Origin: Owenia fusiformis
Taxonomy: Eukaryota; Annelida; Polychaeta; Sabellida; Oweniidae
Length of the DNA stretch: 64,000 nt
Assembly: GCA_903813345.2 (NCBI GenBank)
Contig: CAIIXF020000125.1
Coordinates: forward strand, 62,001-126,000
Reading direction: 5' to 3'
Shown in pieces: positions 9,699-21,804 of the stretch. The notes beneath the pieces were generated by a model. It was given only the letters and a program-made list of their open reading frames with translations. It did not search any database and was not told the DNA's origin. Both the position numbers and the translations under genes were made by a program. Numbering within the stretch: the first letter of the stretch is position 1; each line of letters opens with the position of its first letter.

Positions 9699-12600
9699 TT
9701 GTATATACAGTCTGTATGTATACCTATGGACTCGTGTTTAGGTGTAGCAAGCTTATTGGACTCATGTTTTGGTGTAGCAGGCGTAGTTGGCGTAGTCAAC
9801 GCAGTATGTAGCTATACCCAGGGTACACCATGGCAGTGTGTGTGTACACCTATAGACTCATGTTTAGGTGTAGCAAGCGTATTGGCGTAGTAATATTAGC
9901 ATACTATACTGTTTTTGTTCATTTAAATACCCGTAGCAGACGTAGTTGTACTTAGGGTGACCCTACAGTGTGTATGTATACCTAAAGACTCATGTTTAGG
10001 TGTAGCAAGCGTATTGGCGTAGTAAACATACTATACTGTTTTTCTTCAAGACGTAGCAGACGTAGTTGTATATACAGTGTGTATGTATACCTATGGACTC
10101 GTGTTTAGGTGTAGCAAGCTTATTGGCGTACTGTTTTTGTTCAATTAAATAACCGTAGCAGACGTAGTTGGACATAGGTTGACCCTATAGTGTGTATGTA
10201 TACCTATGGACTCATGTTTTGGTGTAGCAGGCGTAGTTGGCGTAGTCAACACAGTATGTAGCTATACCCAGGGTACACCATGGCAGTGTGTGTGTACACC
10301 TATAGACTCATGTTTAGGTGTAGAAAGCGTATTGGCGTAGTAATATTAACATACTATACTGTTTTTGTTCATTTAAATACCCGTAGCAGACGTAGTTGTA
10401 CATAGGGTGACCCTACAGTGTGTATGTATACCTATAGACTCATGTTTAGGTGTAGCAAGTGTATTGGCGTAGTAAACATACTATACTGTTTTTCTTCAAG
10501 ACGTAGCAGACGTAGTTGTATATACAGTGTGTATGTATACCTATGGACTTGTGTTTTGGTGTAGCAGGCGTAGTTTGCGTAGTCAACACAGTACATACTA
10601 TGAAGTGGTCATTTTCAAAAAAATACTCGTAGCAGACGTAGCTATACCCAGGGTACACAATTGCAGTGTGTGTGTACACATATAGACTCATGTTTAGGTG
10701 TAGCAAGCATATTGGCGTAGTAAACATACTATACTGTTTTTGTTCCATTAAATAGCCGTAGCAGACGTAGTTGTACAGTGTGACCCTACAGTGTATATGT
10801 ATATCTATAGACTCATGTTTTGGTGTAGCAGGCGTAGTTTGCGTAGTCAACACAGTATTTAGCTATACCCTGGGTACACCATGGCAGTGTGTGTGTATAC
10901 CTATAGACTCATGTTTAGGTGTAGCAAGCGTAGTTGGCGGAGTAAACATACTATACTGTTTTTGTTTTTAATTAAATACCCGTAGCAGACGTAGTTGTAC
11001 ATAGGGTGACCCTACAGTTTATATGTATATCTATAGACTCATGTTTTGATGTAGCAGGCGTATTTGCCGAAGTCAACACAGTTCATACTATGAAGTGGTA
11101 AGTTTCAATAAAATACTCGTAGCAGACGAAACTATACCTAAGGTACACCATGGCAGTGTGTACTTATACTGTGTATACTCAGGTTTACACCATGGCAGTG
11201 TACACCAGGGCAGTATGTGTGTATACCTATAGACTCATGTTTACGTGTAGCAAGCGTACATGGCGTAGTAAACATACTATTTTTGTTTTCAATTAAATAC
11301 CCGTATCAGACGTAGTTGTACATAGGGTGACCCTACAGTGTGTATTTATACCTATAGTCTCATGTTTTGGTGTAGCAGACGTAGTTGGTGTTGTCAACAC
11401 AGTACATACTATGAAGTTTTCATTTTAAATGAAATACTTGTAGCAGAAGTACCTATACCCAGGGTACACCATGGCAGTGTGTGTGTACACATATAGACTC
11501 ATGTTTAGGTGTAGCAAGCGTATTGGCGTAGTAATATTAACATACGTTACTGTTTTTGTTCATTTAAATACCCGTAGCAGACGTAGCTGTACTTAGGGTG
11601 ACCCTACAGTGTGTTTGTATACCTATAGTCTCATGTTTTGGTGTAGCAGACGTAGTTGGCGTTGTCAACACAGTACATACTATAAGGTTTTTATTTTAAA
11701 TAAAATACTTGTAGCAGAAGTAGCTATACTCAGGGTACACCATGGAGTGTGTGTGTATACCTATAGACTCATGTTTAGGTGTAGCAAGCGTATTGGCGTA
11801 GTAAACATCCTATACTGTTTTTTTTTCAATTAAATAACCGTAGCAGACGTAGTTGGACATAGGTTGACCCTATAGTGTGTATGTATACCTATGGACTCAT
11901 GTTTTGGTGTAGCAGGCGTAGTTGGCGTAGTCAACACAGTATGTAGCTATATCCAGGGTACACCATGGCAGTGTGTGTGTACACCTATAGACTTAAGTTA
12001 AGGAGTAGCAAGCGTATTGGCGTAGTAATATAAACATACTTTACTGTTTTTGTTCATTTAAATACCCGTAGCAGACGTAGTTGTACATAGGGTGACCCTA
12101 CAGTGTGTATGTATACCTATAGTCTCATGTTTTGGTGTAGCAGACGTAGTTGGCGTTGTCAACACAGTACATACTATGAAGTTTTCATTTTAAATAAAAT
12201 ACTTGTAGCAAAAGTAGCTATACCCAGGGTACACCATGGAGTGTGTGTGTATACCTATAGACTCATGTTTAGATGTAGCAAGCGTAGTTGGCGGAGTAAA
12301 CATACTATGCTCTTTTTATACCCAGGGTACACCATGGCAGTGTGTGTGTACACCTATAGACTCATTTTTAGGTGTAGCAAGCGTATTGGCGTAGTAATAC
12401 TAACATACTATACTGTTTTTGTTCATTTAAATACCCGTAGCAGACGTAGCTGTACTTAGGGTGACCCTACAGTGTGTATGTATACCTATAGACTCATGTT
12501 TAGATGTAGCAAGCGTATTGGCTTAGTAATATTAACATACTATACTGTTTTTGTTCATTTAAATACCCGTAGCAGACGTAGTTGTACTTAGGGTGACCCT

Positions 12601-15600
12601 ACAGTGTGTATGTATACCTATAGACTCATGTTTATGTGTAGCAAGTGTATTGGCGTAGTAAACATACTATACTGTTTTTCTTCAAGACGTAGCATACCTA
12701 GTTGTATATACAGTGTGAATGTATACCTATGGACTCGTGTTTAGGTGTAGCAAGCTTATTGGCGTAGTAAACATACTATACTGTTTTTGTTCAATTAAAT
12801 AACCGTAGCAGACGTAGTTGGACATAGGTTGACCCTATAGTGTGTATGTATACCTATGGACTCATGTTTTGGTGTAGCAGGCGTAGTTGGCGTAGTCAAC
12901 ACAGTATGTAGCTATACCCAGGGTACACAATGGCACTGTGTGTGTACACATATAGACTCATGTTTAGGTGTAGCAAGCGTATTGGCGTAGTAAACATACT
13001 ATACTGTTTTTGTTCCACTAAATAGCCGTAGCAGACGTAGTTGTACACAGGGTGACCCTACAGTGTATATGTATATCTATACTCATGTTTTGGTGTAGCA
13101 GGTGTAGTTTGCGTAGTCAACACAGTATGTAGCTATACCCTGGGTACACCATGGCAGTGTGTGTGTATACCTATAGACTCATGTTTAGGTGTAGCAAGCG
13201 TAGTTGGCGGAGTAAACATACTATACTGTTTTTGTTTTTAATTAAATACCCGTAGCAGACGTAGTTGTACATGGGGTGACCCTACAGTGTGTATGTATAC
13301 CTATAGTCTCATGTTTTGGTGTAGCAGACGTAGTTGGCGTTGTCAACACAGTACATACTATAAGGTTTTCATTTTAAATAAAATACTTGTAGCAGAAGTA
13401 GCTATACCCAGGGTACACCATGGAGTGTGTATATACCTATAGACTCATGTTTAGATGTAGCAAGCGTAGTTGGCGGAGTAAACATACTATGCTCTTTTTA
13501 TACCCAGGGTACACCATGGCAGTGTGTACTGTTTTTGTTCATTTAAATACCCGTAGCAGACGTAGTTGTACATAGGGTGACCCTACAGTGTGTATGTATA
13601 CTTATAGTCTCATGTTTTGGTGTAGCAGACGTAGTTGGCGTTGTCAACACAGTACATACTATGAAGTTTTCATTTTAAATAAAATACTTGTAGCAGAAGT
13701 AGCTATACCCAGGGTACACCATGGAGTGTGTGTTTACCTATAGACTCATGTTTAGATGAAGCAAGCGTAGTTGGCGGAGTAAACATACTATGCTCTTTTT
13801 ATACCCAGGGTACACCATGGCAGTGTGTGTGTACACCTATTGACTCATGTTTAGGTGTAGCAAGCGTATTGGCGTAGTAAACATACTATACTGTTTTTGT
13901 TCCATTAAATAGCCGTAGCAGACGTAGTTGTACATAGGGTGACCCTACAGTGTATATGTATATCTATAGACTCATGTTTTGGTGTAGAAGGCGTAGTTTG
14001 CGTAGTCAACACAGTATGTAGCTATACCCTGGGTACACCATGGCAGTGTGTGTGTATACCTATAGACTCATGTTATGGTGTAGCAAGCGTAGTTGGCGGA
14101 GTAAACATACTATTCTGGTTTTATTTTTAATTAAATACCCGTAGCAGACGTAGTTGTACATAGGGTGACCCTACAGTGTATATGTATACCAATAGACTCA
14201 TGTTTTGATGTAGCAGGCGTAGTTGGCGAAGTCAACACAGTACATACTATGAAGTGGTAAGTTTCAATAAAATACTAGTAGCATACGAAACTATACCCAA
14301 GGTACACCATGGCAGTGTGTGTGTATACTTATATTGTGTATACTCAGGTTTACACCATGGCAGTGTACACCAGTGCTGTAATTGTGTGTACCTATGTAGT
14401 ATGTAGCTATATCCAGGGTACACCATGGCAGTGTGTGTGTACACCCATAGACTCAAGTTAAGGAGTAGCAAGCGCATTGGCGTAGTAATATTTACATACT
14501 ATACTCTTTTTGTTCATTTAAATACCCGTAGCAGACGTAGTTGTACATGGGGTGACCCTACAGTGTGTATGTATACCTATAGTCTCATGTTTTGGTGTAG
14601 CAGACGTAGTTGGCGTTGTCAACACAGTACATACTATGAAGTTTTCATTTTAAATAAAATAATTGTAGCAGAAGTAGCTATACCCAGGGTACACCATGGC
14701 AGTGTGTGTGTACACCTATAGACTCATGTTTAGGTGTAGCAAGCGTATTGGCGTAGTAATATTCACATACTATACTGTTTTTGTTCATTTAAATTCCCGT
14801 AGCAGACGTAGTTGTACATAGGGTGACCCTACAGTGTGTATGTATACCTATAGATTCATGTTTAGGTGTAGCAAGCGTATTGGCGTAGTAATATTAGCAT
14901 ACTATACTGTTTTTGTTCATTTAAATATCCGTAGCAGACGTATTTGTACTTAGGGTGACCCTACAGTGTGTATGTATACCTATAGACTCATGTTTAGGTG
15001 TAGCAAGCGTATTGGCGTAGTAAACATACTATACTGTTTTTCTTCAAGACGTAGCAGACGTAGTTGTATATACAGTGTGTATGTTTACCTATGGACTCGT
15101 GTTTAGGTGTAGCAAGCTTATTGTTTTTGTTCCATTAAATAGCCGTAGCAGACGTAGTTGTACATGGGTGACCCTACAATGTGTATGTATACTTATAGTC
15201 TCATGTTTTGGTGTAGCAGACGTATTTGGCGTTGTCAACACAGTACATACTATGAAGTGGAAAGTTTCAATGAAATACTCGTAGCAGACGAAACTATACT
15301 CAAGGTACACCATGGCAGTGTGTGTGTATACCTATAGACTCATGTTTAGGTGTAGCAAGCATATTGGCGTAGTAAACATCCTATACTGGTTTTGTTCAAT
15401 TAAATAACCGTAGCAGACGTAGTTGGACATAGGTTGACCCTATAGTGTGTATGTATACCTATGGACTCATGTTTTGGTGTAGCAGGCGTAGTTGGCGTAG
15501 TCAGCACAGTATGTAGCTATACCCAGGGTACACCATGGCAGTGTGTTTGTACACCTATAGACTCATGTTTAGGTGTAGCAAGCGTATTGGCGTAGTAATA

Positions 15601-16765
15601 TTAACATACTATACTGTTTTTGTTCATTTAAATACCCGTAGCAGACGTAGCTGTACTTAGGGTGACCCTACAGTGTGTATGTATACCTTTAGTCTCATGT
15701 TTTGGTGTAGCAGACGTAGTTGGCGTTGTCAACACAGTACATACTATAAGGTTTTTATTTTAAATAAAATACTTGTAGCAGAAGTAGCTATACCCAGGGT
15801 ACACCATGGAGTGTGTGTGTATAGCTATAGACTCATGTTTAGGTGTAGCAAGCGTATTGGCGTAGTAAACATCCTATACTGGTTTTTTTCAATTAAATAA
15901 CCGTAGCAGATGTAGTTGGACATAGGTTGACCCTATAGTGTGTATGTATACCTATGGACTCATGTTTTGGTGTAGCAGGCGTAGTTGGCGTAGTCAACAC
16001 AGTATGTAGCTATATCCAGGGTACACCATGGCAGTGTGTGTGTACACCTATAGACTCAAGTTAAGGAGTAGCAAGCGTATTGGCGTAGTAATATTAACAT
16101 ACTATACTCTTTTTGTTCATTTAAATACCCGTAGCAGACGTAGTTGTACATGGGGTGACCCTACAGTGTGTATGTATACCTATAGTCTCATGTTTTGGTG
16201 TAGCAGACGTAGTTGGCGTTGTCAACACAGTACATACTATGAAGTTTTCATTTTAAATAAAATAATTGTAGCAGAAGTAGCTATACCCAGGGTACACCAT
16301 GGCAGTGTGTGTGTACACCTATAGACTCATGTTTAGGTGTAGCAAGCGTATTGGCGTAGTAATATTAACATACTATACTGTTTTTGTTCACTTAAATACC
16401 CGTAGCAGACGTAGTTGTACATAGGGTGACCCTACAGTGTGTATGTATACGTATAGACTCATGTTTAGGTGTAGCAAGCGTATTGTTCATTTAAATATCC
16501 GTAGCAGACGTATTTGTACTTAGGGTGACCCTACAGTGTGTATGTATACCTATAGACTCATGTTTAGGTGTAGCAAGCGTATTGGCGTAGTAATATTAAT
16601 ATACTATACTGTTTTTGTTCATTAAAATACCCGTAGCAGACGTAGTTGTACTTAGGGTGACCCTACAGTGTGTATGTATACCTATAGACTCATGTTTAGG
16701 TGTAGCAAGTGTATTGGCGTAGTAAACATACTATACTGTTTTTCTTCAAGACTTAGCAGACGTAG
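9699..16765. repeat. HOR copy R2 (shortened chimera, L-type downstream part)
   Basis: R2 is 7,067 bp, about 2.9 kb shorter than R3. From about 10.72 kb onward it matches R3 at a constant offset of 9,996 bp, including L-specific bases. The stretch from 9699 to about 10.7 kb is a different monomer order that includes monomers resembling R1. It has private variants: a 14-bp deletion in TTGGCGTACTG at about 10130, GTAGAAAGCG near 10321 and an unusual beta monomer at about 10550-10670. It already lacks the 33 bp near 16482 and has an empty transposon site. Confidence 0.85.
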
Positions 16766-17518
16766 TTGTATATACAGTGTGTATGTATACCTATGGACTC
16801 GTGTTTAGGTGTAGCAAGCTTATTGGACTTATGTTTTGGTGTAGCAGGCGTAGTTGGCGTAGTCAATGCAGTATGTAGCTATACCCAGGGTACACCATGG
16901 CAGTGTGTGTGTACACCTATAGACTCATGTTTAGGTGTAGCAAGCGTATTGGCGTAGTAATATTAGCATACTATACTGTTTTTGTTCATTTAAATACCCG
17001 TAGCATACGTAGTTGTACTTAGGGTGACCTGGCAGTGTGTATGTATACCTAAAGACTCATGTTTAGGTGTAGCAAGCGTATTGGCGTAGTAAACATACTA
17101 TACTGTTTTTCTTCAAGACGTAGCAGACGTAGTTGTATATACAGTGTGTATGTATACCTATGGACTCGTGTTTAGGTGTAGCAAGCTTATTGGCGTAGTA
17201 AACATACTATACTGTTTTTGTTCAATTAAATAGCCGTAGCAGACGTAGTTGTACATGGGTGACCCTACAGTGTGTATGTATACTTATAGTCTCATGTTTT
17301 GGTGTAGCAGACGTAGTTGGCGTTGTCAACACAGTACATACTATGAAGTTTTCATTTTAAATAAAATACTTGTAGCAGAAGTAGCTATACCTGGGGTACA
17401 CCATGGAGTGTGTGTTTACCTATAGACTCATGTTAAGATGAAGCAAGCGTAGTTGGCGGAGTAAACATACTATGCTCTTTTTATACCAAGGGTACACCAT
17501 GGCAGTGTGTGTGTACAC

Positions 17519-17650
17519 CTATAGACTCATGTTTAGGTGTAGCAAGCGTATTGGCGTAGTAATATTAACATACTATACTGTTTTTGTTCATTTAAATACC
17601 CGTAGCAGACGTAGTTGTACATAGGGTGACCCTACAGTGTGTATGTATAC
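17519..17650 (+). repeat. Exemplar alpha monomer (132 bp)
   Basis: This is a representative alpha monomer, phased on CTATAGACTCATG. In order it holds TTTAGGTGTAGCAAGCG, TTGGCGTAGTAATATTAACA, an AT-rich stretch with TTCATTTAAATACC, the block CCCGTAGCAGACGTAGTTG, the palindrome AGGGTGACCCT, and the GTGTGTATGTATAC lead-in to the next monomer. Shorter alphas have GTAAACATAC in place of GTAATATTAACATAC, or TTCTTCAAGACGTAGCAG with loss of the palindrome (109 bp, for example 2867-2975). Confidence 0.85.
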
Positions 17651-18573
17651 CTATAGACTCATGTTTAGGTGTAGCAAGCGTATTGGCGTAGTAATATTAA
17701 TATACTATACTGTTTTTGTTCATTTAAATACCCGTAGCAGACGTAGTTGTACTTAGGGTGACCCTACAGTGTGTATGTATACCTATAGACTCTTGTTTAG
17801 GTGTAGCAAGTGTATTGGCGTAGTAAACATACTATACTGTTTTTCTTCAAGACTTAGCAGACGTAGTTGTATATACAGTGTGTATGTATACCTATGGACT
17901 CGTGTTTAGGTGTAGCAAGCTTATTGGACTTATGTTTTGGTGTAGCAGGCGTAGTTGGCGTAGTCAACGCAGTATGTAGCTATACCCAGGGTACACCATG
18001 GCAGTGTGTGTGTACACCTATAGACTCATGTTTAGGTGTAGCAAGCGTATTGGCGTAGTAATATTAGCATACTATACTGTTTTTGTTCATTTAAATACCC
18101 GAAGCAGACGTAGTTGTACTTAGGGTGACCCTACAGTATGTATGTATACCTATAGTCACATGTTTTGGTGTAGCAGACGTAGTTGGCGTTGTCAACACAC
18201 TACATACTATAAGGTTTTTATTTAAAATAAAATACTTGAAGCAGATGTAGCTATACCCAGGGTACACCATGGAGTGTGTGTGTATACCTATAGACTCATG
18301 TTTAGGTGTAGCAAGCGTATTGGCGTAGTAAACATCCTATACTGGTTTTGTTCAATTAAATAACCGTAGCAGGCGTAGTTAGCGTAGTCAACACAGTATG
18401 TAGCTATTCCAAGGGTACACCACGGCAGTGTGTGTGTACACCTATAGACTCAGGTTAAGGAGTAGCAAGCGTATTGGCGTAGTAATATTATCATACTATA
18501 CTGTTTTTGTTCATTTAAATACCCGTAGCAGACGTAGTTGTACATAGGCTGACCCTACAGTGTGTATGTATAC

Positions 18574-18711
18574 CTATAGTCTCATGTTTTGGTGTAGCAG
18601 ACGTCGTTGGCGCTGTCAACACAGTACATACTATAAGGTTTTCATTTTAAATGAAATACTTGTAGCAGAAGAAGCTATACCCAGGGTACACCATGGAGTG
18701 TGTGTGTATAC
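18574..18711 (+). repeat. Exemplar beta monomer (138 bp)
   Basis: This is a representative beta monomer, phased on CTATAGTCTCATG. It differs from alpha by TTTTGGTGTAGCAGACG, by GTCAACACAGTACATACTAT, by an AT-rich centre (TTTTCATTTTAAATGAAAT), and by GTAGCAGAAGAAGCTATACC followed by CAGGGTACACCATGGAGTG. It lacks the TAGGGTGACCCTA palindrome but keeps the GTAGCA blocks at the same relative positions, so alpha and beta share an ancestor. Confidence 0.85.
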
Positions 18712-19181
18712 CTATAGACTCATGTTTAGATGTAGCAAGCGTAGTTGGCGGAGTAAACATACTATTCTGGTTTTGTTTTTAATTAAATACCCGTAGCAGA
18801 CGTAGTTGTACATAGGGTGACCCTACAGTGTGTATGTATACCTATAGACTCATGTTTAGGTGTAGCAAGTGTATTGGCGTAGTAAACATACTATACTGTT
18901 TTTCTTCAAGACGTAGCAGACGTAGTTGTATATACAGTGTGTATGTATACCTATGGACTCGTGTTTAGGTGTAGCAAGCTTATTGGCGTAGTAAACATAC
19001 TATACTATTTTTGTTCAATTAAATACCCGTAGCAGACGTAGCTGTACTTAGGGTGACCCTACAGTGTGTATGTATACCTATAGTCTCATGTTTTGGTGTA
19101 GCAGATGTAGTTGGTGTTGTCAACACAGTACATACTATAAGGTTTTTATTTTAAATAAAATACTTGTAGCAGAAGTAGCTG

Positions 19182-19353
19182 CAGTGTGTGTGTATACTTA
19201 TACTGTGTATACTCAGGTTTACACCATGGCAGTGTACCCCAGCTATACTCAATAAAATACTCGTAGCAGACGAAACTATACCCAAGGTACACCATGGCAG
19301 TGTGTGTGTATACTTATACTGTGTATACTCAGGTTTACACCATGGCAGTGTAC
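19182..19353. repeat. Irregular monomer cluster with 56-bp direct repeats (R3)
   Basis: R3 counterpart of the cluster at 3207-3378, with direct repeats at 19182-19237 and 19298-19353. The beta monomer just upstream has GTAGTTGGTGTTG in R3-R7 where R1 and R8 have GTAGTTGGCGTTG. Confidence 0.8.
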
Positions 19354-20723
19354 ACCAGGGCAGTATGTGTGTATACCTATAGACTCATGTTTACGTGTAG
19401 CAAGCGTAGATGGCGTAGTAAACATACTATTTTTGTTTTCAATTAAATACCCGTAGCAGACGTAGTTGTACATAGGGTGACCCTACAGTGTGTATGTATA
19501 CCTATAGTCTCATGTTTTGGTGTAGCAGGCGTAGTCAGCGAAGTCAACACAGTACATACTATGAAGTGGAAAGTTTCAATAAAATACTCGTAGCAGACGA
19601 AACTATACTCAAGGTACACCATGGCAGTGTGTGTGTATACCTATAGACTCATGTTTAGGTGTAGCAAGCATATTGGCGTAGTAAACATCCTATACTGGTT
19701 TTGTTCAATTAAATAACCGTAGCAGACGTAGTTGGACATAGATTGACCCTATAGTGTGTATGTATACCTATGGACTCATGTTTTGGTGTAGCAGGCGTAG
19801 TTGGCGTAGTCAGCACAGTATGTAGCTATACCCAGGGTACACCATGGCAGTGTGTTTGTACACCTATAGACTCATGTTTAGGTGTAGCAAGCGTATTGGC
19901 GTAGTAATATTAACATACTATACTGTTTTTGTTCATTTAAATACCCGTAGCAGACGTAGCTGTACTTAGGGTGACCCTACAGTGTGTATGTATACCTATG
20001 GACTCGTGTTTTGGTGTAGCAGACGTAGTTGGCGTTGTCAACACAGTACATACTATGAAGTTTTCATTTTAAATGAAATACTTGTAGCAGAAGTACCTAT
20101 ACCCAGGGTACACCATGGCAGTGTGTGTGTACACCTATAGACTCATGTTTAGGTGTAGCAAGCGTATTGGCGTAGTAATATTAACATACTTTACTGTTTT
20201 TGTTCATTTAAATACCCGTAGCAGACGTAGTTGTACATAGGGTGACCCTACAGTGTGTATGTACACCTATGGACTCGTGTTTTGGTGTAGTAGACGTAGT
20301 TGGCGTTGTCAACACAGTACATACTATGAAGTTTTCATTTTATATAAAATAATTGTAGCAGAAGTAGCTATACCCAGGGTACACCATGGCAGTGTGTTTG
20401 TACACCTATAGACTCATGTTTAGGTGTAGCAAGCGTATTGGCGTAGTAATATTAACATACGTTACTGTTTTTGTTCATTTAAATACCCGTAGCAGACGTA
20501 GCTGTACTTAGGGTGACCCTACAGTGTGTTTGTATACCTATAGTCTCATGTTTTGGTGTAGCAGACGTAGTTGGCGTTGTCAACACAGTACATACTATAA
20601 GGTTTTTATTTTAAATAAAATACTTGTAGCAGAAGTAGCTATACTCAGGGTACACCATGGAGTGTGTGTGTATACCTATAGACTCATGTTTAGGTGTAGC
20701 AAGCGTATTGGCGTAGTAAACAT

Positions 20724-21804
20724 ACTATACTGTTTTTGTTCCATTAAATAGCCGTAGCAGACGTAGTTGTACAGTGTGACCCTACAGTGTATATGTATAT
20801 CTATAGACTCATGTTTTGGTGTAGCAGGCGTAGTTTGCGTAGTCAACACAGTATTTAGCTATACCCTGGGTACACCATGGCAGTGTGTGTGTATACCTAT
20901 AGACTCATGTTTAGGTGTAGCAAGCGTAGTTGGCGGAGTAAACATACTATACTGTTTTTGTTTTTAATTAAATACCCGTAGCAGACGTAGTTGTACATAG
21001 GGTGACCCTACAGTTTATATGTATATCTATAGACTCATGTTTTGATGTAGCAGGCGTATTTGCCGAAGTCAACACAGTTCATACTATGAAGTGGTAAGTT
21101 TCAATAAAATACTCGTAGCAGACGAAACTATACCTAAGGTACACCATGGCAGTGTGTACTTATACTGTGTATACTCAGGTTTACACCATGGCAGTGTACA
21201 CCAGGGCAGTATGTGTGTATACCTATAGACTCATGTTTACGTGTAGCAAGCGTACATGGCGTAGTAAACATACTATTTTTGTTTTCAATTAAATACCCGT
21301 ATCAGACGTAGTTGTACATAGGGTGACCCTACAGTGTGTATTTATACCTATAGTCTCATGTTTTGGTGTAGCAGACGTAGTTGGTGTTGTCAACACAGTA
21401 CATACTATGAAGTTTTCATTTTAAATGAAATACTTGTAGCAGAAGTACCTATACCCAGGGTACACCATGGCAGTGTGTGTGTACACATATAGACTCATGT
21501 TTAGGTGTAGCAAGCGTATTGGCGTAGTAATATTAACATACGTTACTGTTTTTGTTCATTTAAATACCCGTAGCAGACGTAGCTGTACTTAGGGTGACCC
21601 TACAGTGTGTTTGTATACCTATAGTCTCATGTTTTGGTGTAGCAGACGTAGTTGGCGTTGTCAACACAGTACATACTATAAGGTTTTTATTTTAAATAAA
21701 ATACTTGTAGCAGAAGTAGCTATACTCAGGGTACACCATGGAGTGTGTGTGTATACCTATAGACTCATGTTTAGGTGTAGCAAGCGTATTGGCGTAGTAA
21801 ACAT
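20724..21804. repeat. L-specific 1,081-bp block (R3)
   Basis: Relative to R4, R3 has 1,081 extra bp between the CAT at 20721-20723 and 21805. The 200 bp before the insertion (20524-20723) recur at its end (21605-21804), so the block is bounded by direct repeats, as expected of unequal exchange between similar monomers. Internally it contains GTTGTACAGTGTGACCC (a defective palindrome), GTATTTGCCGAAGTC and CAAGCGTACATGGCG, variants seen otherwise only in R2 and R5. Confidence 0.85.

Noticed and set aside
10446-10853. 135-codon minus-strand open frame, the longest in the window
   Set aside because: It lies across the rearranged R2 monomers and exists because local indels removed stops; the reverse of ordinary satellite gives the same residues elsewhere in shorter pieces.
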